Position numbers and translations under genes: made by a program. This document shows, in pieces, positions 31,942 to 40,912 of a stretch of 55,527 bases of DNA. The stretch comes from Candidatus Freyarchaeota archaeon (lineage in GTDB: Archaea; Asgardarchaeota; Jordiarchaeia; Jordiarchaeales; Jordiarchaeaceae), in NCBI GenBank assembly GCA_030587365.1, contig JAUQZE010000014.1, positions 1-55,527 on the forward strand, in the 5' to 3' direction. The notes below the pieces were generated by a model. The model searched no databases and was not told where the DNA came from. It worked only from the letters and a program-made list of their open reading frames with translations. Positions within the stretch are counted from its first letter, which is position 1; each line of letters starts with the position of its first letter.

Positions 31942-34443
31942 ATGCTTAGCGAAGCCGACACAAGATCTAAATTGATTGACCCTAAACTTCTTGAAGCAGG
32001 GTGGAAAGAGGATAAAATTACCAGAGAGAGAAATATTACACCTGGAAGATTAATTGATGAAAATGGTAACCGTTTAAAGGGAAAAAAACCAGATTATATA
32101 CTACTATATGATTCTTCCCTTCCTATAGCTGTTGTTGAGGCAAAAGAAGAGGGAAAGTCTGCTTTAAGTGGAATGCAACAGGCAAAAGAATATTCAGAGA
32201 TTCTAGGCGTTTTATTTGCATACTCAACCAATGGTCATCAAATAGAAGAATTTGATTATACAACCAATACTCAAAAAACCATTGAAAATTTTCCAACTCC
32301 AGAAGAACTGTTCGAAAGATATCTAAAATACAGTTTTAAAGACCAAATAACTGAAGTTGAAACCGATCCTTTAACATATCCTTATTATCATTTGCCGGGA
32401 GGTAAGTATCCCTGGTATTTCCAAGAAGCCGCTATTAAAAGTGTAATAGAAGTCCTCTTAAAGGGACAGAAACGCATTCTGCTCACAATGGCCACCGGTA
32501 CAGGCAAAACCTATGCAGCCTTTCAGATAACTTGGAAACTTCTCAAATCTGGTTACTTACATCGCGTACTATATTTGGCGGATAGAAATTTCTTGAGGGA
32601 TCAGTCTTATAACGAATTTGCCCCGTTTGAAGATGCGAGAGCAATAATTGAGGAGGGAAAGGCACCAAAAACCAGGGACATGTATTTTAGTATTTATCAA
32701 GCAATGTACAGTGGCGAAGAAGGAAAGCGACTCTACCAACAGTATCCACCAGATTTCTTTGACCTTATTATAATAGATGAGTGCCATCGTTCGGGTTATG
32801 GAACGTGGAAGGAAATTCTTGACTATTTTGGTAATGCAATTCATCTCGGTATGACCGCGACCCCTAAACGCAGTGATAACATAGATACTTATGCTTACTT
32901 TGGCGAACCCGTTTATAGTTATAGTATGGGACAGGGAATCGAAGATGGTTTTCTTGCTCCATTTCAAATATACAGAAGTTTTACAAATGTTGATAAAGAG
33001 GGATTACACATTAGAGACGCACTTTATCAAGGCGCCCAAGTTTTCGTTCCAGAAGAGATCGACCTAAAAGACATTTATACACTGGAAGATTTTGAAAGAG
33101 AAATAATCTTGCCTGATAGGACCGAAAAAATTTGCGAGCATTTAGCAAATTTGCTAAAAAATTTTGGTCCTTTACAAAAATCAATCATATTCTGCGTGAA
33201 TATGGAACATGCTGCTCAAGTAGCAAAAGAACTACAGAATAAATTTGCTTATCTAGGCTATTCAGATTATGCGGTGAGAATTGTTTCCGAAGAGCCTTAT
33301 GCTAAAGGGACGTACGAGCTTTTCCGTGACTCAGAAAAAACAACACCAGTTGTTGCCACAACTGTTGATTTGCTTACTACTGGTGTTGATGTTCCTTCAG
33401 TTCGTAATGTTGTATTTATAAAGCCTTTAAGTTCCAAAGTTTACTTCAAGCAACATATAGGTAGAGGTTGTAGAATAGACCCAATAACAAACAAATATTT
33501 TTTCAGAATAATAGACTATGTAAATGCAACACGCTTACTAGACAACTGGGACTACCCAAGCGGTGCCGAGCCTTCTAAAATTGTAGAAGGACCTTTTGAC
33601 CTATTATTGAGAGGATTATTGATAGATCACGAAAACCAAAGCCCAATATCTGATGCTCATGTGGTAGCCCAGATGGCTCCAAATATGCAGAGAGCTGCTA
33701 GAACTGACAAAAATGGAAATTTTGTTCTGAGGCAATTGCCTCATTCGCCCATAACGATTCATGTAACCAAGGGCGGATTTCGAAGTCGCCAGTTGACTAT
33801 AACGCCAAGTGAAGGAATACAACCAATTGTAATAGAGCTTAAGCCGGGAGAGACTGCACCAAAAAAGATTATACTAAAAGACCTAGAAGTTCATATTGCA
33901 GAGGAAACCAAAATCATTCTCACAGCAAATGGAAAAACCCTTACAGATGCCGAATACATACAATATTCCAAGGAAGGAGTCATAAGCCGCGTAACAACTC
34001 TAAATGACCTCCGCAAAATATGGATAAATAGTGAAACACGCGACAAGTTTTTAGAAGAGTTGAGAAATAATTCCATTTACCCAGAGTTATTAGCAAGCAT
34101 TATTAAAATACCAGACGCAGACAAATTTGATGTAATCGCGCACATTGTATTCGGCTCACCTATCCTAACAAGAGATGAACGCGCTAACGCTTTTCTAAAT
34201 AAAAAAGCCACTTTCCTGAATGCAATGGGGGATAACGCCCAAGAAGTTATTTTATCCTTATTAGACAAATACAGAATTGGTGGTATAGAGCAAATAAGCA
34301 AGCCCGAAATATTCAGAGTCCCACCCTTTGATAAAATGGGCTTTTTACGAGGTGTAGCGGAAATCTTTGGAGGATTTGATGAATTAAAAGAAACGTTAGA
34401 TGAAGTTCAAAGTGGACTTTACGGTGAAATAGGAGAGGTCTGA
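31942..34443 (+). CDS. hsdR: Type I restriction endonuclease subunit R with an inserted carboxypeptidase-regulatory-like domain
   Basis: HsdR translocates and cuts DNA in type I RM complexes. The order is as follows. The N-terminal nuclease has PDYILLYDSSLPIAVVEAKE (residues about 50-70). The SF2 helicase has Walker A MATGTGKTYAAF (183), DECH in IIIDECHRSGYG (279), motif III MTATPKR, and motif VI QHIGRGCRID. Residues about 556-636 are a small beta-sandwich-like domain (LLIDHENQSPISDAHVV, ARTDKNGNFVLRQLP, IHVTKGGFRSRQLTI) typical of CarboxypepD_reg modules. After it comes the EcoEI_R_C region (TLNDLRKIWINSETRDKFLE). The inserted domain is unusual for HsdR. The stop lies two bases before the hsdM start. 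Confidence 0.93.
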   Translation: MLSEADTRSKLIDPKLLEAGWKEDKITRERNITPGRLIDENGNRLKGKKPDYILLYDSSLPIAVVEAKEEGKSALSGMQQAKEYSEILGVLFAYSTNGHQIEEFDYTTNTQKTIENFPTPEELFERYLKYSFKDQITEVETDPLTYPYYHLPGGKYPWYFQEAAIKSVIEVLLKGQKRILLTMATGTGKTYAAFQITWKLLKSGYLHRVLYLADRNFLRDQSYNEFAPFEDARAIIEEGKAPKTRDMYFSIYQAMYSGEEGKRLYQQYPPDFFDLIIIDECHRSGYGTWKEILDYFGNAIHLGMTATPKRSDNIDTYAYFGEPVYSYSMGQGIEDGFLAPFQIYRSFTNVDKEGLHIRDALYQGAQVFVPEEIDLKDIYTLEDFEREIILPDRTEKICEHLANLLKNFGPLQKSIIFCVNMEHAAQVAKELQNKFAYLGYSDYAVRIVSEEPYAKGTYELFRDSEKTTPVVATTVDLLTTGVDVPSVRNVVFIKPLSSKVYFKQHIGRGCRIDPITNKYFFRIIDYVNATRLLDNWDYPSGAEPSKIVEGPFDLLLRGLLIDHENQSPISDAHVVAQMAPNMQRAARTDKNGNFVLRQLPHSPITIHVTKGGFRSRQLTITPSEGIQPIVIELKPGETAPKKIILKDLEVHIAEETKIILTANGKTLTDAEYIQYSKEGVISRVTTLNDLRKIWINSETRDKFLEELRNNSIYPELLASIIKIPDADKFDVIAHIVFGSPILTRDERANAFLNKKATFLNAMGDNAQEVILSLLDKYRIGGIEQISKPEIFRVPPFDKMGFLRGVAEIFGGFDELKETLDEVQSGLYGEIGEV

Positions 34444-34444
34444 G

Positions 34445-35944
34445 ATGAACAGAAAAGATTTAGCAAATAAAATTTGGAACGCCTGCGACATAATGAGACG
34501 AGACGATGGCACAACTGGCGTTTTAGAATACATGGAACAAATATCCTGGATGATTTTCCTAAAAGTCTTCGAAGCTGTTGAAAAAAGATTTGAAGACGAA
34601 GCCAAGTTTTCAGGTAAACCTTATCAACCCATCATCGAACTCTCATACCGATGGTCAGCTTGGGCTGAGCAAGAAGAAAAAGAACTTGCAAAATATTTTT
34701 CGGAAGACGAATTGAAGAGCGTAAAAAGAAGAAACGAACACATTCTTATAGCATTTATAGACGAGAAACTCTTCCCATACCTAAAATCAATGCGTGGAAC
34801 AACAGAAAAAGAAAAGATTGCCGCAATATTTCAGGAAATAAGAGGCAATAGGATGAAGTCCCCTTACAACCTGAAAGACGTCATTATCCTCCTTAATGAG
34901 ATAGATTTTAACAATGTTGAAGATTCCTACATTCTATCTCAGGTTTACGAAGAACTTCTCTTAAGATTAGGAAGAGAAGGAGGAGTTGCAGGAGAATTTT
35001 ACACACCAAGACCAATCGTAAGGCTAATGACTAAAATAGTCGAACCAAAAATAGGCGAAACTATATTAGATCCTTTTTGCGGTTCTTGTGGGTTTTTAAT
35101 TGAATCCTATAATTTAATGAAAGGATCGAAAGAACTAACAGTCGAAGATTATGAAAAATTGCAAAAAGAAACATTTTATGCACAGGAAAAGAAACCTTTA
35201 CCTTATCTCATAGGAGTCATGAACTGCATCCTCCATGATATACTCACTCCTAATATCGTAAGAAAAAATACTCTGGAGGAAGATATAAGGAACATTCCTG
35301 AATCACAGCGTTTCTATGTAATATTAACCAACCCCCCATTTGGAGGGAAAGAAAACAGACAAATACAGCAAAACTTTCCCATTAAAAGCCAAGCAACAGA
35401 ACTTCTAGCCTTACAATATGTTATGAAGAAATTAAAAAAGGACGGAAGATGCGGGATAGTCGTTCCTGAAGGGATATTATTCAGAGGCGATGCATTTGCT
35501 CAAGTAAAAAAAGAACTATTAGAAAACTACAATTTACACACGATTATAAGCCTTCCTTCAGGCGTTTTCGCAAACGTTACCTCCTCTGGACAGGGACCAA
35601 AGACTAACCTACTATTTTTCGATAAAACTGGGAAGGCAAGAGAGATTTGGTACTACGAGCATTTGCCATCCGAAGGAAAAAACTACACAAAAGCAAATCC
35701 GATAACAGATGAGGATTTAAAAGATTGCTATGAGAAGTGGAAGGAGAGAAAGATTTCTGATAACTCATGGATTGTGCCTTTAGATGAAGTAATAAAGAAA
35801 GGATATGATCTTACTGCGAGAAATCCTAACAGAAAAGAGGACACCGAATATGAGACACCAGAAGCCTTATACTCCAGCATTCTTGAAAAAGAAAAACAGA
35901 TTATAGAACTTCTAGACGAACTCAACGAAACTCTAAACGAGTGA
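34445..35944 (+). CDS. hsdM: Type I restriction-modification DNA methyltransferase subunit M
   Basis: This 499-residue N6-adenine methyltransferase has an HsdM N-terminal helical region (ANKIWNACDIMRRDDGTTGV), GEFYTPRPIVRLM, SAM-binding motif I ILDPFCGSCGFLIES, and catalytic motif IV ILTNPPFGGKENR. GCSGFL-type loops usually read GTGGFL; the cysteine is a small deviation. The C-terminal coiled coil (ILEKEKQIIELLDELNETL) contacts HsdS. It is tightly linked to hsdR and overlaps the following HEPN gene by four bases (GTGA). Confidence 0.95.
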   Translation: MNRKDLANKIWNACDIMRRDDGTTGVLEYMEQISWMIFLKVFEAVEKRFEDEAKFSGKPYQPIIELSYRWSAWAEQEEKELAKYFSEDELKSVKRRNEHILIAFIDEKLFPYLKSMRGTTEKEKIAAIFQEIRGNRMKSPYNLKDVIILLNEIDFNNVEDSYILSQVYEELLLRLGREGGVAGEFYTPRPIVRLMTKIVEPKIGETILDPFCGSCGFLIESYNLMKGSKELTVEDYEKLQKETFYAQEKKPLPYLIGVMNCILHDILTPNIVRKNTLEEDIRNIPESQRFYVILTNPPFGGKENRQIQQNFPIKSQATELLALQYVMKKLKKDGRCGIVVPEGILFRGDAFAQVKKELLENYNLHTIISLPSGVFANVTSSGQGPKTNLLFFDKTGKAREIWYYEHLPSEGKNYTKANPITDEDLKDCYEKWKERKISDNSWIVPLDEVIKKGYDLTARNPNRKEDTEYETPEALYSSILEKEKQIIELLDELNETLNE

Positions 35945-36384
35945 GAAAAATGAATCAGAAAGAAGCCAGAGATGAGAAATTGATGGCAATGGCTGTGAGC
36001 TTCCTAAACAGGACAGAAAATAAACTATACGAAGCAGAAAACCATCTAAATGGATATAACTATCCTGAGAGCGTTTCGGTGGCTCAAGAGTGTAAAGAAC
36101 TTTCAATAAAGGTCCCTTTTCTTCTTCTACAAGAGAAATATCCGAAAAGACACGAATTTGAAGAAGATGAATTTGTAGTAATTTTAAAGAAAATCCCTGA
36201 GAAGCTAGAACATTTAAATTTTCCAAAACTTTATCTCTATTCCAAATTCTGGTTAAATTTTTACACCACAGCAAAATACGGATTAGAAAAGCTTGGAGTG
36301 AGAGCAGAAAAATTGTTTAAAAGAGAGAGACAGAACTATCTCCAAAGAATGCGGATAAATGGAGATTTGAGACGAACCAGTTAG
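35941..36384 (+). CDS. HEPN-domain protein inside the type I RM operon
   Basis: GTG 35941 overlaps the hsdM stop; ATG 35950 is the alternative. The 147-residue protein has the small HEPN bundle: FLNRTENKLYEAENHLNGYN, YPESVSVAQECKELSIKVPF, LLLQEKYPKRHEF, and a late YTTAKYGLEKLGVRAEKLF. It resembles archaeal HEPN proteins of the MNT-HEPN kind rather than an R-x4-6-H RNase, since no such motif is evident. Its position between hsdM and hsdS, with translational coupling, suggests it works with or guards the RM system. Confidence 0.8.
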   Translation: MRKMNQKEARDEKLMAMAVSFLNRTENKLYEAENHLNGYNYPESVSVAQECKELSIKVPFLLLQEKYPKRHEFEEDEFVVILKKIPEKLEHLNFPKLYLYSKFWLNFYTTAKYGLEKLGVRAEKLFKRERQNYLQRMRINGDLRRTS

Positions 36385-36415
36385 AAAGTTACTTTAAACA
36401 TCTTTGGTGAAATAA

Positions 36416-37687
36416 ATGGAGCAAAAGAAACTCGAAAAATTAATAGAAATAGAAGAAATAGAGGAACCATATAAATTACTTGAAAGCTGGAAATGGGCTA
36501 CGTTAGGTGCTGTTGCCAAAATAAACCCGAGTAAAAGTGAAATCAAAGGTTTATCAGATGAAACTTATGTTTCTTTTGTTCCTATGAATAATGTAGACGA
36601 TGAAATGGGTGAAATTGTTTCCTCAGAAATTAAAAAACTCGGAGAAGTAAGAAAAGGATACACTTACTTTAGAGAAGAAGATGTAATTTTTGCCAAAATA
36701 ACTCCATGCATGGAAAACGGCAAATGCGCAGTTGCAAAGAATCTGATTAACAAATTGGGTTTTGGATCCACGGAATTTCATGTTATAAGGCCTTCAAATA
36801 TCATATCTTCTAAATGGATACACCTCTATCTAAGACAAAAATCAATAAGAGATAAAGCAACGAAATATTTTACTGGTTCAGTTGGTCAACAAAGGGTTCC
36901 AAAAGAGTTTCTAGAAAAACTATTAATCCCTCTTCCTCCAATCGAGGAGCAAAAAAGAATCGTAGCAAGAATTGAAGAATTATTCAGCAGGATTAAAGAA
37001 ATTAAAGGATTGAGAAAAGATGCATTAAAACAAATCAAGGCTTTGATGCCCTCTGCTTTAAATGAAGTCTTCTCAAAAGCCGATGAGAAGGGATGGGGAT
37101 GGGTTAAGCTAGAGGATATTTTCGAAATTCAGCAAGGTGTTTCAATGTCCCCGGAGCGAAGAAAGGGGCTGTCTCCTTATCCGTTCCTTCGCACTTTAAA
37201 TGTGCAATGGGGTTATATTGATATTTCAACTCTTGACTATATGGACTTCACTGAAAATGAGATTTCAAAATTAAAACTTAATGTTGGAGATCTTTTGGTA
37301 TGCGAAGGTGGAGAAGTTGGAAGAACAGCAATTTGGAAAGGTGAGGTAGGAACTTGTCTTTATCAAAATCATATTCATCGTTTACGAAAATGTGTAGATG
37401 ACGTAGTACCAGAGTTTTATATGTATTGGATGCAAAGTGCCATTAAAGTTTTTGGGCTCTATAAAGGACAAGAATGTAAAACAGCGATTCCTAACCTTTC
37501 TATTACTAGATTGAAACAATTTAAAGTCCCTTTTCCCTCCATTGAAGAGCAAAAACGCGTCGTTACATATCTTGACGTTATCTATGAAAAATCTCAAGCA
37601 CTTCAGAAACTTCAGGAAGAAACTGAAAAGGAAATTGAAAAACTTAAGGAAACAATACTTCACAAGGCATTTAGAGGTGAGTTATAA
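36416..37687 (+). CDS. hsdS: Type I restriction-modification specificity subunit S
   Basis: The 423-residue protein has two target-recognition repeats. The first runs from SWKWATLGAVAKINPSKSEI to about residue 185 and ends in KLLIPLPPIEEQKRIVARIE. The second starts at WGWVKLEDIFEIQQGVSMSP and ends FKVPFPSIEEQKRVVTYLDV. The two conserved helical spacers set the distance between the two half-sites. HsdS chooses the DNA target for both methylation and cleavage. It is the last gene of the operon; only 200 bases separate it from an IS5-like insertion, so expression of the operon is not interrupted. Confidence 0.95.
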   Translation: MEQKKLEKLIEIEEIEEPYKLLESWKWATLGAVAKINPSKSEIKGLSDETYVSFVPMNNVDDEMGEIVSSEIKKLGEVRKGYTYFREEDVIFAKITPCMENGKCAVAKNLINKLGFGSTEFHVIRPSNIISSKWIHLYLRQKSIRDKATKYFTGSVGQQRVPKEFLEKLLIPLPPIEEQKRIVARIEELFSRIKEIKGLRKDALKQIKALMPSALNEVFSKADEKGWGWVKLEDIFEIQQGVSMSPERRKGLSPYPFLRTLNVQWGYIDISTLDYMDFTENEISKLKLNVGDLLVCEGGEVGRTAIWKGEVGTCLYQNHIHRLRKCVDDVVPEFYMYWMQSAIKVFGLYKGQECKTAIPNLSITRLKQFKVPFPSIEEQKRVVTYLDVIYEKSQALQKLQEETEKEIEKLKETILHKAFRGEL

Positions 37688-38011
37688 TACAGAGGCGTTC
37701 ATTAAAAACAGTTTTTATTCTAGTACAATTATTCTATAAATAGGCGAATGTGATTTTTGCTATTAAAAGCTACTTTTTTGGAGTGCTGTATTAATTATTT
37801 AGTCTTCTTGAGGAATTAGTCGCATTGCTTTTCCTTGAATGCTTCCTGCCCAGTACTTCTTATTCTTTATATATTTTAGATGAGGTATTGCCTTGTTGCA
37901 CAATTAGCTGTGTTTCCTTCTTTTATGCCCTCCGAGGGGCGTAAAACTTATTTTCTCTCCTATTCTATATCTCTTTCCCTTTAAGAAGCTAGGTTTCGTG
38001 AGGTTGCGTGA

Positions 38012-38875
38012 ATGTCCGATGATAAGCTGATTGAGAGGGGGGAGTTGATTCTGCTAATCGACTGCGGGGAGAGCCCCGAAGAAGAGCTGAAGGTGATGAA
38101 CGAGGGCAAGGTGGGGCGTCCCTTCAACTACACAGACAGTCTCATCTGGGCCCTGGCTCTGCTCCGGGTCTGCCTCCACCTGCCCTACCGGCAACTCGTG
38201 GGCTTCGTCGGAAAACTCTTCAGCCTCGCGGGAGCCAAACTCGTCGTCGACCCCTCTACAGCCTACAGGAGAATAAAGCGCCTCGTGGGCGAGAGGAAGA
38301 TTCCCGACCTGCGACTGAAGCCCGGAGAAGCGGTCACCGTAGCCGTAGACTCCACCGGGCTCAAGGTGGGCAACTACGGCGAGTGGATGAGGCACAAGTG
38401 GAAGAGGAGGAGAGGCTTCGTCAAGTTCCACCTAGTAGTGGACATCAAAACCCGGAAGATCCTGGGATTCAAGGCCACAAGCGAGGAGGTGTCAGACGCC
38501 CGGGCGTTCCCCGAACTCCTCCAACAAGCCCAGTCGAAAGCCGAGGTGGAAGCCGCCCTGGGAGACGGAGCCTACGACACCAGAGACTGCTTCAACGATT
38601 GCAGCGAACGGAGCGTGAAACCCCTCTTCCGGGTCAGAAAGAACGCCTCCACCAAGTCCCGGGGCTCACCCTCAAGGGCGGAGGTAGTAAGGCAGGTAAA
38701 ACGGAACGGCTACAAAGCCTGGGCGAGAGAGGCGGGCTTCGGAAGGAGATGGGCCGTGGAGACCGCCATAGGCTCCTTCAAGGCCATGTTCGGAGAGTAC
38801 GTGGCGGCGCGCACCCTCGAAGCCGCCCAGTGGGAAGTAGGCTTAAAGGTCGCGGTATACAACCAGCTCTGCTAA
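38012..38875 (+). CDS. IS5-family transposase
   Basis: This 287-residue DDE transposase has an N-terminal DUF772-like helical region (GRPFNYTDSLIWALALLRVC, LPYRQLVGFVGKLF). The first catalytic Asp is in VTVAVDSTGLKVGNYGEWM, the second in ALGDGAYDTRD, and Glu in RRWAVETAIGSFKAMFGEYV, followed by a terminal helix with YNQLC. All three acids are present in a single frame, so it is probably active. A G+C-rich inverted repeat (CCTCGG/CCGAGG) right after the stop may end transcription. Confidence 0.93.
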   Translation: MSDDKLIERGELILLIDCGESPEEELKVMNEGKVGRPFNYTDSLIWALALLRVCLHLPYRQLVGFVGKLFSLAGAKLVVDPSTAYRRIKRLVGERKIPDLRLKPGEAVTVAVDSTGLKVGNYGEWMRHKWKRRRGFVKFHLVVDIKTRKILGFKATSEEVSDARAFPELLQQAQSKAEVEAALGDGAYDTRDCFNDCSERSVKPLFRVRKNASTKSRGSPSRAEVVRQVKRNGYKAWAREAGFGRRWAVETAIGSFKAMFGEYVAARTLEAAQWEVGLKVAVYNQLC

Positions 38876-38876
38876 A

Positions 38877-38910
38877 CCGCCCCTCGGAAAAACCGAGGCG
38901 GGGCAGAGGC
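38877..38910 (+). terminator. Hairpin after the IS5-like transposase
   Basis: CCTCGG and CCGAGG pair around an AAAAA loop, flanked by C- and G-rich arms that extend the stem after one mismatch, all within the IS element. Possible terminator. Confidence 0.4.
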
Positions 38911-39135
38911 CGAAAAAACACAAAAGGAAAAAGAAATAATTATGCAACAAGGCATGAGGTATTAGTTCTTTTTAAGCTGACTGGCTTGTTTGGTACGGCT
39001 TGCGGTTTAAGTTTCACCCTGTTTGAGAATATTTCCTCTACTGCAAATTTGTTGAGCTGAATATTTTTTCTTTGCTTGTATAGGGTTCAGAATCTGCGTT
39101 CATTATTCCCCCCCAACTTCGTAGCTCTTTGTTAC

Positions 39136-39267
39136 TTAGAAGATTAGGATGTCGCCGGGTTTGACCTGGCTTATTTTGTTTTTGTAGCGGTCTATTACTC
39201 CCCAAACCTTCTTGTTTTTAACTACTTCCCAGTTTTCCGCGTTTGTTAAACACAACCAGTAATTCAT
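39136..39267 (-). pseudogene. EVE-domain protein, N-terminal fragment
   Basis: Reading from ATG 39267: MNYWLCLTNAENWEVVKNKK, then VWGVIDRYKNKISQVKPGDI, LIF and a stop, 43 residues. This is the start of an EVE/PUA-like domain, normally about 140 residues, which recognises modified bases and is common in restriction loci. The remainder is missing. It lies between the IS5-like element and the zinc-ribbon genes. Confidence 0.7.
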
Positions 39268-39826
39268 TATTTCTCCCTCGTTGGTTTTTTAATTTATCTC
39301 GTTATTGTTCTTTATAAATATTATTAATTTTGTGTCTAGTTTTTTAATTGATTTTTATGAATTGTTTGGAATTTCAGATAATAATGGCTTTAGATTTATG
39401 CTCTCTTTAATCTGCTTTAGTAAATGCCTGCTAATCCTAGATAGTCATTTGAACATTTTAGAATTCTGAGACAGTTAAAGATCAAAAATCTCTAAATTGA
39501 CATTAGTCCGGAGAGACACAAACAGTTTCCAGAATTCTAATATCTATACTGGACAATTCCACTTTTCAGAGATTTAAAATTAATATGTATTAATGAATCC
39601 GCCCGGCGTATTTTTTCCCTAACTGTAAGGGGCAAATGTGCTATTAATAAATTAAAGGTAGCAGATGAAATCCTGAATGAGGAGTTCTCGCTTTAATTGT
39701 TCTATTTTTTAAAAAGTTTAAGGAAAGCGGGTTAAAGTTGTAAAAATATTGATTTTATAACCTTGTTATCGGAAAAATAATAAGGGGAAAAATCGTAAAT
39801 TTAATTAAAAAAGAGAGGTGGGATAT
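39268..39826. other. A+T-rich intergenic region, no gene seen
   Basis: No frame of protein-like composition is evident on either strand. The last 40 bases carry an A-rich stretch and AAGAGAGGTG, the ribosome-binding site of the next gene. Confidence 0.35.
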
Positions 39827-40420
39827 TTGTCTTGGCCGAAAATGCCTGGAATGCCCGGTTTACCGGGTCAACCAACAGAGGGGCCGCAGAAGCCCTTACC
39901 CGCGTATAGGGTTGAGAAAAAGGATAAGGTTTTCTATGTCTGCGAAGTGTGTGGTAGCGAGTATCCGTGTAAAGTGAAGAATGTGCGTGCTCTGGTCGAA
40001 GCGAAGGAAAAGGCTGGAAAGGGAGTCGAAGACATATCAAAAGGTGCAATAAGGACAGTGACATCAGCTGGATTACTAGCGGGTTATGGAGCCTACAAGG
40101 TTGTGCATGGAGCATTCAAATTGAGTGAAAGTGCAGGCAAAGGCATACTTTCTATAGGTATGGAAGATGAGATTCGGCGGGATGCTTTGAAAGACATGCT
40201 TCTCTGCCCCAGTTGCCAGCGGTGGGTCTGTAAAACTAATTGTTGGAATAAAACCAAGGGAATGTGTATCACTTGTGTAAACCAGAGAGCGGAGGCGAAG
40301 CAGGAGAGAAGGGAAGAGTTGCAAGTGGTCAAAGCAAAAAACTTTTGTCAGCACTGTGGAGCAAAAATAACGGATCCGACGCAAACAAAATGCAGTAACT
40401 GTGGAGCCCTACTCTCATAA
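39827..40420 (+). CDS. Zinc-ribbon protein with three Cys pairs sets
   Basis: TTG 39827 lies seven bases after AGAGGTG; GTG 39818 is possible but overlaps that site. The protein begins with a Pro/Gly-rich segment (MPGMPGLPGQPTEGP). It then has CEVCGSEYPC, a glycine-rich central helix (AGLLAGYGAYKVVHGAFKLS), CPSCQRWVCKTNCWN with CITC, and a terminal double zinc ribbon FCQHCGAKI and CSNCGALLS. It is paralogous in layout to the next gene. The function is unknown; such proteins often act as adaptors. Confidence 0.75.
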   Translation: MSWPKMPGMPGLPGQPTEGPQKPLPAYRVEKKDKVFYVCEVCGSEYPCKVKNVRALVEAKEKAGKGVEDISKGAIRTVTSAGLLAGYGAYKVVHGAFKLSESAGKGILSIGMEDEIRRDALKDMLLCPSCQRWVCKTNCWNKTKGMCITCVNQRAEAKQERREELQVVKAKNFCQHCGAKITDPTQTKCSNCGALLS

Positions 40421-40441
40421 AACTCTTTAGAGGGTGAAAGT

Positions 40442-40852
40442 ATGACAGGCATTTTTAGAGATATTGAGAAAGGTGTTTCTAAGGTTAAGGGTATGCCAGT
40501 TATGCGATATGAGGGTATTCCGCCTCAACCATACTGGTACTGTGCAAACTGTAATAAGAAGGTTGCTCAGGTTCCCTTCAAAATCGAACTCACAAAATCG
40601 AAAGCTATCGCTAGCCAACTTCAAGAAGCACAGAAGTTTATGAAGCATTGCCCTAGCTGCGATTTATGGGTTTGCAACGATTGTTTTAACATGCAAACCA
40701 ACCGCTGTATTAACTGTTCACCGATAACAGCGCCTAGCGCGGCACCGGGTACATCCCAAGCACCAACTACAACAAAATTCTGTTCGAACTGCGGTAACCC
40801 AATAAGTCCAGAGACAAAATTCTGTAGTAGGTGCGGAACTCCTATAGGTTAA
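40442..40852 (+). CDS. Zinc-ribbon protein, paralogue of the preceding gene
   Basis: The order of cysteine motifs mirrors the upstream gene. There is CANCNKKV, then CPSCDLWVCNDCFNMQ with CINC, a Pro/Ala/Thr linker, and the terminal FCSNCGNPI and FCSRCGTPIG. At 136 residues it lacks the glycine-rich central helix of its neighbour. It starts 21 bases after the previous stop behind GAGGGTGA, so the two form an operon and arose by duplication. Confidence 0.78.
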   Translation: MTGIFRDIEKGVSKVKGMPVMRYEGIPPQPYWYCANCNKKVAQVPFKIELTKSKAIASQLQEAQKFMKHCPSCDLWVCNDCFNMQTNRCINCSPITAPSAAPGTSQAPTTTKFCSNCGNPISPETKFCSRCGTPIG

Positions 40853-40912
40853 ACTTAGAAAAATGGTTATAGCTGTATAATTTCACTCAACTTTTTTTCC
40901 AAGTCTAGTTTG

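Larger units (their letters stand above)
37890..38953 (+). mobile_element. Complete IS5-like insertion sequence with 10-bp target duplication
   Basis: The left end reads GCCTTGTTGCACAATTAGCT and the right end, reversed, GCCTTGTTGCATAATTATTT, with further matches beyond. ATGAGGTATT flanks both sides (37880-37889 and 38954-38963). Length 1064 bp. Most IS5-group duplications are shorter (2-9 bp), so 10 bp is long. The G+C content is far above the surroundings, a sign of recent arrival. Confidence 0.9.

Noticed and set aside
38383..39060. Long plus-strand frame within and beyond the IS5-like transposase
   Set aside because: Shadow frame of the transposase, extended by chance past the element end.
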